The notes: generated from the letters alone by a model not told the origin. A stretch of DNA of 64,000 nt from Hymenobacter rigui (GCF_003944715.1 NZ_RWIT01000002.1:248001-312000), one strand, 5' to 3'. Shown: positions 44,049 through 52,775, counted from the stretch's first letter. A program made the numbers and translations.

Positions 44049-44086
44049 AGTGTTCCAAAAAGGCTTTGTGAAGCGGGAAAAACTAG
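44049..44086 (+). pseudogene. Extra copy of the terL 3' end (copy 3)
   Basis: GTGTTCCAAAAAGGCTTTGT encodes VFQKGFV and continues KREK, matching PVFRKGLTKRKN of copy 2 and TYRKGFMKRIN of terL. It is shorter and frame-shifted near the end. It sits directly after a cargo terminator, as copy 2 does. Confidence 0.7.
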
Positions 44087-44394
44087 CCTTCTATAACAGG
44101 TGCGGGCGTATGTGTCTTCACCAGGTCGATTACACTACCTACCTCAAATAGTTCGCTCCGGTTCAGGCCAGCTTCCCGCTGCGCAATCGGGTGCAGCTCT
44201 GCAATGGCGTTGTAAGCCTCTTCACTGATGATGAGGTAAGCCACCTCACCCGTGGTACCCTGGCCCCGGTCACCGTCTACGCAGATCAGGTGGTCGTACT
44301 GGTTGAGCGGCTTGTACTTGAAGATGCGGATGAATGCTCGGTTGCTGGCGTAGGCATTCAAATCATCCGGGGTGCTCAGTTTCTTGGAACTCAT
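44083..44394 (-). CDS. Hypothetical protein, 103 aa, minus strand
   Basis: Unrecognised soluble protein (MSSKKLSTPDDLNAYASNRA, NQYDHLICVDGDRGQGTTGE, AYLIISEEAYNAIAELHP). It is transcribed against the late operon and overlaps the terL copy at its 3' end. GC content is closer to the phage genes than to the cargo. Confidence 0.55.
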   Translation of the reverse strand: MSSKKLSTPDDLNAYASNRAFIRIFKYKPLNQYDHLICVDGDRGQGTTGEVAYLIISEEAYNAIAELHPIAQREAGLNRSELFEVGSVIDLVKTHTPAPVIEG

Positions 44395-44556
44395 AGGTGG
44401 CTGTAGGTTGAGGCTGCAAAGGTAAGTGTCTACCTTCCGAGAGTAATTCGAAACACATAGGGAATGACTGATGTCACAATTTCAGGATAATAGCCCTTTC
44501 GCTAGGATCACTAAGGCCGTAGACTTGGCCATTGTTCTACCAACTACTTCCTTTCA

Positions 44557-44868
44557 ATGAAACGAATTGCATATTCTCTCGCAATGGCAGCTATGCTGCT
44601 AGGTGTGGGAGCTGTAGCTGAGGCTGCTGCTGTTACCCAGACACAGATTGCTCTGCCCATCGGCTATACCCTTGGTTATAGAGATGGTCAGGGATTTGCC
44701 CAGCGCACTGGGGACAATGAAGAGGAGATGGACCGGGCGTATAACGAAGCGTACGCCAATTGGGAATACTATCAAAGCGTTGGCGAGAATGACCAAGCAG
44801 AGTTCTGGCATGGCTATGTCGATGGTTTGAACTGGATTCCTGACAGCGGCTCCCCCGTTATCCCGTAG
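44557..44868 (+). CDS. Small secreted GY-rich protein 2
   Basis: 103 aa with a signal peptide (AAMLLGVGAVAEAAAV). It shows IGYTLGYRDGQGFAQRTGDN at the mature N-terminus and EFWHGYVDGLNWIP near the end, matching FGDYQDGYDSGQTVRAS and YWDGYIAGIS of the 43678 gene. The two are probable paralogues. Acidic helical centre (NEEEMDRAYNEAYANWEY). Followed by a terminator. Role unknown. Confidence 0.65.
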   Translation: MKRIAYSLAMAAMLLGVGAVAEAAAVTQTQIALPIGYTLGYRDGQGFAQRTGDNEEEMDRAYNEAYANWEYYQSVGENDQAEFWHGYVDGLNWIPDSGSPVIP

Positions 44869-44904
44869 TAAGTAATAGGGCATCAGGAGTAATCACCGTT
44901 TCCT

Positions 44905-44938
44905 AAAAACCCACCTCGACATACGAGGTGGGTTTTCT
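44905..44938 (+). terminator. Terminator after GY-rich protein 2
   Basis: AAAACCCACCTCG pairs with CGAGGTGGGTTTT around ACATA, followed by CTGC. It closes the cargo block before the head genes. Confidence 0.82.
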
Positions 44939-44966
44939 GCTTTAAAAAGGATTGTTGCAGTTCTGA

Positions 44967-44997
44967 AATTATTGTATGTATTTTACATACAATAATT
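44967..44997. promoter_or_regulatory. TGTATGTA-type palindrome, site B
   Basis: AATTATTGTATGTA and TACATACAATAATT form a perfect 14-bp inverted repeat around TTT, 24 bp before the first head gene. It is the best match to sites A, C and D. Confidence 0.8.
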
Positions 44998-45020
44998 CAA
45001 CCTTATCAAAGCTGCTCGCC

Positions 45021-45659
45021 ATGGACTGCGTACGCCCTGCTTCTCTTACCGCCCCTGCCAAAGTGGACTGCGCTGTGCACTTCGGCCAAACCGTCCGGAT
45101 GGCTATTGGCCGCCGTGGTGCCATTGCTGCAGCTTTCGCAACTGCGGCTGCACTGGCTACCCAGGCTGCCTGGAATGCCGCTATTACGGCCGGCGGTGAT
45201 AATAAAGTCATTCTGACGCCGATCTACGTCAACCCGCAGATTCCGCAGTCGGAAGCTCAGTTCGCTGGTGAAAACACGAATGAGTCAGTGGGAGGCAAAG
45301 GCTTCCTGACCGGCTACAACTCGGTGAAGTACACCGCTGACTTCATCGGCCTGCCCAGCGCTGTCAAAAAGGAGCTGGCAAAGATTGAAGAGGAAAGCCG
45401 CGCCGAACTGGGTGTTGATCCGGTGGAAGCCGTGCTGATCACTCCCGACGGCCGCATCATCTACCGCGAAATCGACAGCAAGCCTGCTGGTATCCCCTTT
45501 TCCAACTTCTACCTACAGTCGGTAGGGTCGGAAGGCTTCAAGGCCCTGAACAAAAACACCTTCGGCCTTTCGCTGGATGGTAAGTGGGACGAAGATGTGG
45601 CCATTGCCCAGGCGGCCTTCGACTTGCTGAATCTGTACCCTGAAGCCGGCGGCGGTTAA
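45021..45659 (+). CDS. Phage head-module protein of unknown function, 212 aa
   Basis: Start at ATG 45021; the longer frame begins inside palindrome B. An Ala-rich helix (GRRGAIAAAFATAAALATQA) precedes a beta-alpha domain (VEAVLITPDGRIIYREIDS, FGLSLDGKWDEDVAIAQAAF). First gene after the cargo block and operator, so it heads the structural operon. No family recognised. Confidence 0.6.
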   Translation: MDCVRPASLTAPAKVDCAVHFGQTVRMAIGRRGAIAAAFATAAALATQAAWNAAITAGGDNKVILTPIYVNPQIPQSEAQFAGENTNESVGGKGFLTGYNSVKYTADFIGLPSAVKKELAKIEEESRAELGVDPVEAVLITPDGRIIYREIDSKPAGIPFSNFYLQSVGSEGFKALNKNTFGLSLDGKWDEDVAIAQAAFDLLNLYPEAGGG

Positions 45660-45925
45660 TGGCCACCACCTCGACCGGAGCGCAACCCGATGTAGTGTGG
45701 TTGCGCTCCGAGTCGCTCGGCGAAGAGAAACCATTCTCTCCCGATCATGCCGAGCGGCTTCTCGCCTTAGAAAGAAAGCAAGGTCACTCCGACTGGCTCC
45801 CGATGGAGCCGCCCACCGCCACCACCGCGCGCCCTACGGCCGATGATTCTCCAGCCCCAAGACGTAATCGCTCTCCTCGAAAACCCCGCCAACGGCCTGG
45901 CCATAGCGGAGTGTCTGCGGCATGA
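45659..45925 (+). CDS. Small phage protein with basic tail, 88 aa
   Basis: TAATG coupling to the previous gene. N-terminal WLRSESLGEEKPFSPDHAER, then a disordered, Arg/Pro-rich tail (RRNRSPRKPRQRPG) that could bind DNA or a partner. It overlaps the portal start by 83 bp, so either the portal start is later or the overlap is real. Confidence 0.45.
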   Translation: MATTSTGAQPDVVWLRSESLGEEKPFSPDHAERLLALERKQGHSDWLPMEPPTATTARPTADDSPAPRRNRSPRKPRQRPGHSGVSAA

Positions 45926-47681
45926 GCAGCGGCTGCGGCTGCACGCGGTTCCGCACGTGGATACCAGCCGCCGGCCCGCCGGTTGGCTATATCTGCGCGA
46001 CTGGGCCAAATCCATGCTGCCGGCTGACCGATTTGCCAAGTGGGAACAGTGCGTACCGGCTCCGCTGCCGACTACCGACATTGTAGAGGACATCTTCACT
46101 GGCCTGCGCCGGGTGTTTGAAGCCGAGGATGGCATGATCAGCTGCGAGCTGGCCACGCCCGAGCTGGAAACCGACTTCGAGCAGTTCCGCACCGCACAAC
46201 GCGAGGCGGACTTCTGGGAGAAGGAAGCGTTTTCGGCACTGAAAAGCCGGCCACATGCGCTGTTGGTAGTGGATATGCCCGCGGAGCAGCGCACCCGCTA
46301 CCCGGAGCCATACACGTTGCTGGTGCACCTGGAGGATATCTTCGATGTGTTCCTGAAAGCCGATGGCAGCTGTGAGTACGTGATGTTCACCCAGCCGAGC
46401 TACAAGGATGCTACCGGCCGCGAAATCGAGCGGTTACACGTCTACGATGATGCGGCCTATGCTATCTGGGAAAAGCCGGTAGATGAGCAGCAGTGGACCG
46501 AGGTGGTGAACAACCCGCACCAGCTGGGCACCTGCCCGGCCCGGGTGCTGTGGTCGGAACCGCTGGACCAAGCCACCGACCTGCCCCGCCGGGCCCCGCT
46601 GACGGCCGTACTCGGCAGCCTCGACCGCTTCGTGTGGTGGGATGGAGCCATTGAGTATTACCGGCAGTACGGCACCTTCCCTATCATCTGGGGCTTTGAG
46701 TCGGAATGCGACTATCAGGCCCCCGATGGCCAGCGGTGCCAAGGCGGGCAGGTGAATAAAATCACCGGCTACGAGACGTTGGGCACCGGCGAGCAGATAC
46801 CCCGCTACCAGGTGTACGAGTGCCCATCCTGCGCCGCCAAAGAGCTGCTGGGACCAGGTGTGTACGTGGAGGTGCCTGCGCCTTCCAAGGATATGCCCGA
46901 CACCCGCGACCCCATCGGCATGGTCACGCCCGATGTGCAGGTGCTGGAGCATATCCAGCAGGTGCAGCAGCAACGCCGCGAAGCCCTGCTGCGGTCGGTG
47001 CTCGGTGGTGGTGGGGAGCCTCAGAATGAGCAGGCCAAGAATCAGAAACAAGTGCAGTCCGGCTTCGAAATCAAGCAGGATGTACTGGTGGAGTTCAAAA
47101 AGCCCCTGGAACAGGCCCGCGCCTGGGAGCTTACCATCAAAGGCCGCCTGCGCTATGGCTCGCTGTACCGCTCTACCATCGTCAACATGGGCGAGCGGTT
47201 CTACCTCAAAACCCCGGAGCAGCTCGCCATTGAGGAAGCGGAGGCCCGCAAAGCTGGCCGGCCCGTGTACGAGCTGAGCCAGCAGCGCGAATTCCGTTAT
47301 CAGACCGAGTACCGCCACAACCCGGCCATGCTGGACCGGATGCGGATACTCTCCGACCTGGAACCCTACCCCGAATACTCGGTGGATCAGATCCTGACCA
47401 TGCTGGCCACCGCCGGCACCTCGCCGATAGTAACCGGCCTCTTCGACGAGCAGCTGATGCGGCTGAAGGTGGATTTCGGCCGCTACCTCACCCGCTTTGA
47501 GTCGGAGAAGTTGCCGGTTACCCGCTTCGCCTCGCTTCAGCCTTACCATATCAAACTGGCCCTCATCACTCAAATCCTTTTGTCTTATGTCAACGACAAC
47601 CAAACCCAAGGCAGCGGCAGCCAAAGTGGCGGCCAAAACCCAGAAACTCGACCTGCGCGAACTGCAGGCCAAGCAGCTTAA
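45843..47681 (+). CDS. Portal-like protein
   Basis: 612 aa, called on size and position between terminase and the scaffold/capsid genes. Portal-like traits include an acidic N-terminal part, a mid region with a CxxC pair (RYQVYECPSCAAKELLG) and long helices near residues 370-420 (QVQQQRREALLRSVLGGGGE) that could form the stem. The C-terminus is Gln/Gly-rich. Portal rings sit at one capsid vertex and guide DNA. No direct signature motif exists, so this is a moderate call. Confidence 0.65.
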   Translation: MILQPQDVIALLENPANGLAIAECLRHEQRLRLHAVPHVDTSRRPAGWLYLRDWAKSMLPADRFAKWEQCVPAPLPTTDIVEDIFTGLRRVFEAEDGMISCELATPELETDFEQFRTAQREADFWEKEAFSALKSRPHALLVVDMPAEQRTRYPEPYTLLVHLEDIFDVFLKADGSCEYVMFTQPSYKDATGREIERLHVYDDAAYAIWEKPVDEQQWTEVVNNPHQLGTCPARVLWSEPLDQATDLPRRAPLTAVLGSLDRFVWWDGAIEYYRQYGTFPIIWGFESECDYQAPDGQRCQGGQVNKITGYETLGTGEQIPRYQVYECPSCAAKELLGPGVYVEVPAPSKDMPDTRDPIGMVTPDVQVLEHIQQVQQQRREALLRSVLGGGGEPQNEQAKNQKQVQSGFEIKQDVLVEFKKPLEQARAWELTIKGRLRYGSLYRSTIVNMGERFYLKTPEQLAIEEAEARKAGRPVYELSQQREFRYQTEYRHNPAMLDRMRILSDLEPYPEYSVDQILTMLATAGTSPIVTGLFDEQLMRLKVDFGRYLTRFESEKLPVTRFASLQPYHIKLALITQILLSYVNDNQTQGSGSQSGGQNPETRPARTAGQAA

Positions 47682-48135
47682 CGGCGAAGAAATCGAGCAG
47701 GCCAAAGGCAATCAGGACAGCTCGTATGAGTTTCCCGCCCACGAAGCCGACCGCGTGCACCTGAAGCTCACCAAGAAGGTCAACGACCCAGTGAAGAAGG
47801 AATACTCTGACGTGGACAAGGTGGTGAAGCTGGTGCCGGCGCAGTACGAGCGCATGGAGCGCAACAACGCTTTTGCCGAGTACGACTCCCAAACCATCCT
47901 GCACGACCCGCGCCCTGCTGCTGCCAAAAAAGAAGCTGAGGCATCTGCTGAAGCTGGTGACGGCAACAAAGAGCCGATGCAGCCTAAGAAGGAACTGCCC
48001 TCGCTTCAGGATGCCCAGATGCGCTTCCAGCAGCTGTATCCCGAGGAAAAAGAACTGACGGCTTCCAAGAACTACGATGAGCTCATCGAGCTGATCCAGG
48101 CCAAGGATGCCGATTTCGGGAAGGTCGCTGAATAA
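47587..48135 (+). CDS. Phage head-module coiled-coil protein, 182 aa
   Basis: ATG 47587 starts MSTTTKPKAAAAKVAAK, inside the 3' end of the portal gene (95-bp overlap). Lys/Ala/Glu-rich and mostly helical (QKLDLRELQAKQLNGEEIEQ, SLQDAQMRFQQLYPEEKELT). It may be a minor capsid or scaffold-like protein. No family recognised. Confidence 0.55.
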   Translation: MSTTTKPKAAAAKVAAKTQKLDLRELQAKQLNGEEIEQAKGNQDSSYEFPAHEADRVHLKLTKKVNDPVKKEYSDVDKVVKLVPAQYERMERNNAFAEYDSQTILHDPRPAAAKKEAEASAEAGDGNKEPMQPKKELPSLQDAQMRFQQLYPEEKELTASKNYDELIELIQAKDADFGKVAE

Positions 48136-48142
48136 GTGACCG

Positions 48143-48196
48143 GGGCCGGTTCCACGCGGGTGGGACTTCCGGAGCCGGCCCTTCCGTCCCACCCGC
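48143..48196 (+). promoter_or_regulatory. Two mutually exclusive RNA hairpins
   Basis: Stem 1 pairs GGGCCGGTTCC (48143-48153) with GGAGCCGGCCC (48171-48181), with one G-T pair. Stem 2 pairs GCGGGTGGGAC (48156-48166) with GTCCCACCCGC (48186-48196), perfectly. The stems interleave and the linkers are only 2, 4 and 4 bases, so they should compete rather than coexist. Confidence 0.75.
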
Positions 48197-48241
48197 ATAA
48201 TAACGTCAGAGTGTCTGTTTCACCGCCATTTTCCCATTCGC

Positions 48242-48871
48242 ATGGCAACTCCCATCAACTTCCCCGAAGCAAACGCAGTTCTCCAGAAGCCGGCCAACAT
48301 GACCGACGAAGAATGCTGCTCCCTTCCGATTCTGCGCACCGATGACGGCCAGTGTATCAGCCAGTGGCAGTTGGGGCCCGAAGAATTGATCAGCATCAAT
48401 CAGACGCACTGCGTCACTATCGGCTTGCTGTCTGGCCACACCCAACCGCCTATGTGGGTACAGGGGAGTGCTCCAGCATTAGAGCAGACGAACAAAAGCA
48501 ACTTGGTGCTGCACGCCCGGGCCGAACTAAAAGCGGCCGGCTTGTGGGATGAGACGGCGGATTACGGTGGGGAGGTTGCTAATTCGGTAATGCAGCTGGT
48601 GCAGGTGCTCTCCTACCAAGGCCATTCCGGCGGCTCGCACGACCAGACCCTGAACCTGTTCGAAAAGCTCGCCCGGTTCCAGCCTCTTGGCCCACTTACC
48701 AACAATCCGGAAGAATGGATGGACGTGAGCTACGGCGGCGAACCAATCTGGCAGAGCAGACGCCAATCTGATGCGTTCAGCAAAGACGGCGGCAAAACCT
48801 TCTACACGCTCGACGGCCCCGAAGGTCGCGAATTCATTCATACGGCAACGGACTTTAAAGCCGCTGCTTAA
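48242..48871 (+). CDS. Hypothetical phage structural-region protein, 209 aa
   Basis: Unusual N-terminus with MTDEECCSLPILRTDDGQCI, then LSGHTQPPMWVQGSAPA and a C-terminal EEWMDVSYGGEPIWQSRRQS, DAFSKDGGKTFYTLDGPEGR. I recall this last segment from phage and prophage proteins near head genes, but the function is unknown. Preceded by the interleaved hairpins. Confidence 0.6.
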   Translation: MATPINFPEANAVLQKPANMTDEECCSLPILRTDDGQCISQWQLGPEELISINQTHCVTIGLLSGHTQPPMWVQGSAPALEQTNKSNLVLHARAELKAAGLWDETADYGGEVANSVMQLVQVLSYQGHSGGSHDQTLNLFEKLARFQPLGPLTNNPEEWMDVSYGGEPIWQSRRQSDAFSKDGGKTFYTLDGPEGREFIHTATDFKAAA

Positions 48872-48906
48872 CTATCCCACCATCACCACTTCTACGAGAC
48901 TGAAGT

Positions 48907-49800
48907 ATGGCCATCACCGACAATTCGTTTACCCCCGAAGAGCTGACCGCCGCCGTGGCAGCCAACCCCGCCCTGGTACCGCACCTGGTAGGTGCCGTGA
49001 AAGGTGCCGGCTACGTTGCCCGTAGCGCCGACGAGGAAACCAGCTTTATCGGCACCAAAACCAAGGAAATCTACGATGGCCTTGACAAGGACATCTTCGA
49101 TACCTCTGGCATTGCCCGTAACCCTACGGAACGCACCTACGACTACGCCAAGCGCGTTATCGGCAAGTTCAAGGAGGATACGACTCCGCTGCAGCAGGAA
49201 ATTATCGACCTCAAAAAAACCATTGCGGACGGCAACGGCAACGAAACGATGAAAGCCCAGCTGGAAGCGTTGCAGACCAAAGAAGCCGAATACCAGAAGC
49301 AACTGACGGAGAAGGATACAGCCCTGTTCCAGAAAGATGTGAAGCTCGATATCCGCGACGGGGTGCGTGGTATCAAGTTCGATCCGTCGGTGAAAGAGTC
49401 GGTGGTGAAAGTGCTGGTGGACAACGCTACGCAATCCATCATCGGCATGGCCAAACAGCAGCAGAACGCCGATGGCACTACATCGGTGGTCTACATCAAG
49501 GATGGCAAAACCCTGCTCAACGACAAAAACCAGCCAGCTGATGCCGCCTATATCCTGGCGGATATGCTGAAGGACGTGGTAGACGCCGGCCACCAAGGCC
49601 AGGGCGGCGGTGCTGGTGGGCAAGGCACGGGTGGAGCTCAGGGTGGCCGTAAGCCTACTGCCCTACCCGCTACGCTGCCGGCCACCGTGAAAAATCAGGG
49701 CCAGCTTATGGACTGGCTGATGGAGTACGGCCTGACCGAAGGTTCCAAAGAGTACGACGACGCTTACGACAAATTCGGCACGGGCTTACCCCTGCGCTAA
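48907..49800 (+). CDS. Scaffolding-like protein, 297 aa
   Basis: Directly before the major capsid gene. The central coiled coil (PLQQEIIDLKKTIADGNGNE, MKAQLEALQTKEAEYQKQLT), Gly-rich linker (HQGQGGGAGGQGTGGAQGG) and short C-terminal helix (QLMDWLMEYGLTEGSKEYDD) match the layout of phage scaffolds. Scaffolds shape the procapsid and then leave. Sequence similarity alone would not prove it. Confidence 0.7.
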   Translation: MAITDNSFTPEELTAAVAANPALVPHLVGAVKGAGYVARSADEETSFIGTKTKEIYDGLDKDIFDTSGIARNPTERTYDYAKRVIGKFKEDTTPLQQEIIDLKKTIADGNGNETMKAQLEALQTKEAEYQKQLTEKDTALFQKDVKLDIRDGVRGIKFDPSVKESVVKVLVDNATQSIIGMAKQQQNADGTTSVVYIKDGKTLLNDKNQPADAAYILADMLKDVVDAGHQGQGGGAGGQGTGGAQGGRKPTALPATLPATVKNQGQLMDWLMEYGLTEGSKEYDDAYDKFGTGLPLR

Positions 49801-49812
49801 CATCTAGTGTCG

Positions 49813-49837
49813 GCGGCGCACATGAGACGTGCGCCGC
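49813..49837 (+). promoter_or_regulatory. Hairpin upstream of the major capsid gene
   Basis: GCGGCGCAC and GTGCGCCGC form a perfect 9-bp stem with a 7-base loop in the gap before the capsid start. There is no T-tract; a processing or expression-boosting element is plausible. Confidence 0.5.
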
Positions 49838-49924
49838 TGGCCAATACGCTTACTGCATTTGCCGCTGGTTACGGGACGACCTGGCACCCCTGTTTCATCT
49901 TTTCACTTTACCCTTACTACGACG

Positions 49925-51004
49925 ATGCCCTCCATCGCTCAAACCCTCAAACAGGCCATCCGCACCCGTTACCGTCGGCGTCCGAATGGTGGCCTCGACA
50001 ACCTGGAACTGCGCGGCTCCAACTACGGCGCGCTGCAGCTGTACCGCAAGCAAACCGCCTCGGCCACCGGTATCATGACGCCCGAGCTGCGGCAGGCCCT
50101 GCAGGCTTCGTTCGGTAACACCGTGCAGGCCCCGGTTATCGATTACGAAAACCCCACCCTGTCCAACGTGCGCACCTGCGCCGTGCAGGTAGGTGGCCTG
50201 AACACGAAGCTGGTGACGTTCACCTTCGCCACCGTGGCTTTCGGCTTCCCAATGATTCCCTCGCAGCATATCAACAACGAGATTAGCTACGAGGATACGT
50301 TCTACCGCCTGTTTGAAGCCCGCCGTCTGAAAACGATGGAGTTCCTCGACACACAGTGCGTAGATCACCTGGAGCTGGCTAAAAACCAGTATTTCCCCGC
50401 CGGTATCACCGCCTACTACCCCGAGGTGGCCGACGCGCTGCAAGTACCCGATGCCGAGCGTAAGGAGTTCTACAACTACATCGAATCCATCCTGGAAACG
50501 ATGGACTTGGGTGGTGCTCCGGACGTGCTCACCAACCCAATGGCCATGGCCGATGTGCGCGCCATTGAAGGTGCTGGCCAGACCAACGACGGCGACCTGA
50601 GCTACGTGCTGGACGGCGTAGGCCAGTTCTTCCGCTCCAACCGCGTATTGCCCGGCACCGGCAACCGCGCCACCATGTACCTGGTAGCTGATGGCGCTGT
50701 AGGCCTGGAAACCCGGGTAGATCCCGACTGCGCCCGCGGCGTGGTACACGGTGGGGCCGATAACCCCGTGCGTGAGTGGACTACTCAGGACGTGCCCGGC
50801 CTGGGTACCATGGGCCTGTTCTACCGGGCGGATTGCTCGGACCAGTCGGCTCCCCTGGCTGGCCAGAACCTGCAGGCTCTCACGCGCACGGCCGTGGAGT
50901 CGTTCGAATATAGCTTCGATGTGTGTTGGGTAAAGGCTTATAACTCCGACGAGGCCGGCCGCTTCTTCCCCATCATCAAAGTGGAGCAGAAAGCTGCCGC
51001 TTAA
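49925..51004 (+). CDS. Major capsid protein
   Basis: 359 aa from ATG 49925; the longer frame upstream has no clear protein features. Basic N-arm (QTLKQAIRTRYRRRPNGGLD), then a large soluble body with GLETRVDPDCARGVVHGGAD near the C-terminus. Position after the scaffold and before a strong terminator is typical. It probably folds as HK97-type, but no motif proves this. Confidence 0.78.
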   Translation: MPSIAQTLKQAIRTRYRRRPNGGLDNLELRGSNYGALQLYRKQTASATGIMTPELRQALQASFGNTVQAPVIDYENPTLSNVRTCAVQVGGLNTKLVTFTFATVAFGFPMIPSQHINNEISYEDTFYRLFEARRLKTMEFLDTQCVDHLELAKNQYFPAGITAYYPEVADALQVPDAERKEFYNYIESILETMDLGGAPDVLTNPMAMADVRAIEGAGQTNDGDLSYVLDGVGQFFRSNRVLPGTGNRATMYLVADGAVGLETRVDPDCARGVVHGGADNPVREWTTQDVPGLGTMGLFYRADCSDQSAPLAGQNLQALTRTAVESFEYSFDVCWVKAYNSDEAGRFFPIIKVEQKAAA

Positions 51005-51031
51005 GGCCAGCCTGAGAGTGCTATTTGTGAT

Positions 51032-51064
51032 AAATGCCCGTCCCGGATGCGGGACGGGCATTTT
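51032..51064 (+). terminator. Terminator after the major capsid gene
   Basis: AAATGCCCGTCCC pairs with GGGACGGGCATTT around GGATGC, followed by TACC. Partial termination here would set capsid-to-neck ratios. Confidence 0.8.
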
Positions 51065-51084
51065 ACCTTTTCATACCTCCCGCT

Positions 51085-52203
51085 ATGTTTAATACCCTCA
51101 CACTCGCGGCCCTGCTCGCCACTACCATCGGCTACCGGCCCGTTGCCGGTGCGCCTGATGAGCTGACCAGCCTGCCCAATGACTTGTTAGCCCCGGATGG
51201 CGAGCTGGCCGTGCAGGATGTGCATCCGCTGCTGACCCTGCGCAACATTCAGCAAGCAGCCCCGCAGATGCCGGCCGCTGCGTTTCCCGACTTCCTGAAA
51301 ACCGCCCGCGTAACTGCTGCAACGAAAGTGCTGCAGTCGTTTCGCGAGCAGAAGCAGCTGACGGGTACCGGCAAACGCCTGCTCCAGGACTTGCCACTCA
51401 CAGAGGCCAGCGGCGCGTATCGGGACAAGATTATCCGGCAGGGCCGCTTCGTTGGCCTGGCGCTCAAGATGCGGCCGGGCATGCAGGATATCGGCGTGCG
51501 GGTAACGGCCATCGGCACCCAGTTCACCGAGCGGGAGCCGAACTTCCGGCTGGTAGTGCTGCATAGCTCCGACCTCGATACGCCGGTGGCTGAACTGGAA
51601 ATACCCCGCATCGACCGGGTGTATTTCGAATGGAGCAAACTTTCGCAGTCCATCGATCTGGCCAGCAAGTCCGGCGGCACCTGGTACTTTGGGTACTACG
51701 AGGATGAGTTGAGCGGGCAGGCTATCCGGCTGGACCAGAACCTGCAACAGCGCCCCGGACAGTGCTGCGGTAACGCCTATGTGCAGTATGATAAGTGGAG
51801 TCCCTACGTGCAGGTACTGCCGTTTTCCCAGGCTGCGTTGTCGGATGACATCACCTATCAGAGCAACACCAACTGGGGCCTGAACCTGCGACTGGAAGCT
51901 ACCTGCGACCTGACCCAGCGGCTGGCTGGCCAGGTACCCAGCTTCGCGGCGGCCGTACGCGAGCAGCTCGCCGTGAACCTGCTGAGCCTGATGGCTTACT
52001 CCACCCGCGACAACGGTCTGGCCGACAAAACAAAGGCCCTGGCCCTGATGGAACTCAATAACCGCACTGATGGCCAGCCGGGCCTGCTCACGCAGCTGAG
52101 CCGTACGCTGAAGGCGCTGGATGTGGACATTTCGGGCGTATCGGCTACCTGTTTGCCGTGTGCGCCCAAGCCTGGGGCTATTAAGTTCAAATCCATCGGA
52201 TGA
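51085..52203 (+). CDS. Phage neck/connector-region protein, 372 aa
   Basis: ATG 51085 (the longer frame begins inside the terminator). Beta-rich domains (TQFTEREPNFRLVVLHSSDL, VAELEIPRIDRVYFEWSKLS, GGTWYFGYYEDELSGQAIRL) alternate with helices (FAAAVREQLAVNLLSLMAYS). No known family. Position right after the capsid suggests a head-tail or adaptor component. Confidence 0.65.
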   Translation: MFNTLTLAALLATTIGYRPVAGAPDELTSLPNDLLAPDGELAVQDVHPLLTLRNIQQAAPQMPAAAFPDFLKTARVTAATKVLQSFREQKQLTGTGKRLLQDLPLTEASGAYRDKIIRQGRFVGLALKMRPGMQDIGVRVTAIGTQFTEREPNFRLVVLHSSDLDTPVAELEIPRIDRVYFEWSKLSQSIDLASKSGGTWYFGYYEDELSGQAIRLDQNLQQRPGQCCGNAYVQYDKWSPYVQVLPFSQAALSDDITYQSNTNWGLNLRLEATCDLTQRLAGQVPSFAAAVREQLAVNLLSLMAYSTRDNGLADKTKALALMELNNRTDGQPGLLTQLSRTLKALDVDISGVSATCLPCAPKPGAIKFKSIG

Positions 52204-52334
52204 GCACGGTTATTAGCTCCCAGGGTCAACTGTGTCTGGTCGATAGCAGAGGTCCTATCCCACTTTACTTCGCCGTACGTTGCCTGCGAAGTGTGCCAGG
52301 TACCCGAACTGTCATTTTCACCATCTTTTAAGCT

Positions 52335-52775
52335 ATGAGCGACCGACTCGACGCATTGGCCCGGGCGCTGCAGCGGCTGCCCCGGGTCCTGGAGCAACAG
52401 GTAGAAGACACGGTGCGCGACAACACGGCCTTCCTGGAAGATGCCAACACCGACCAGCTGGCCAGCGGCAAAGATGCTACCGGTGCCGACATCACCCCGG
52501 AGTACGCCGACCTCACCATCGCTCTCAAGCAGATCAAAGGCCAGCCCACCGACCGGGTAACGCTTCGCGACAGTGGCGACTTCTACACCGGCATCATTGC
52601 TCAATTATCTGGCAAGCAAGTGGAGCTGGTTGGAACGGACCCCAAAACAGCCGAGTTGGAAGAGAGGTACGGACCCGACATTATCGGGGTGCCCGACCCC
52701 GCGCTGGATGAGTTTCGACAGGACTATATCAAGCCCGACTTACAGCAGAAAACCCGCGACATATTAGGCGTATGA
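52335..52775 (+). CDS. Phage morphogenesis/tail-completion-like protein (gpS-like)
   Basis: 146 aa. It starts MSDRLDALARALQRLPRVLE and has the segment FLEDANTDQLASGKDATGAD followed by TDRVTLRDSGDFYTGIIAQL. D-S-G-x-F/L after a T/R-x-L is seen in phage virion morphogenesis and HK97-gp10-like proteins. It probably completes the head-tail junction. ATGA overlap with the next gene. Confidence 0.7.
   Translation: MSDRLDALARALQRLPRVLEQQVEDTVRDNTAFLEDANTDQLASGKDATGADITPEYADLTIALKQIKGQPTDRVTLRDSGDFYTGIIAQLSGKQVELVGTDPKTAELEERYGPDIIGVPDPALDEFRQDYIKPDLQQKTRDILGV

Noticed and set aside
46434-47711. A 425-codon minus-strand open frame opposite the portal-like gene
   Set aside because: Same antisense effect; the plus frame has natural composition, operon context and overlaps with both neighbours.
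49895-51061. A 388-codon minus-strand frame opposite the capsid gene
   Set aside because: Antisense shadow with His/Gly/Val-rich composition; it would also run across the capsid terminator.
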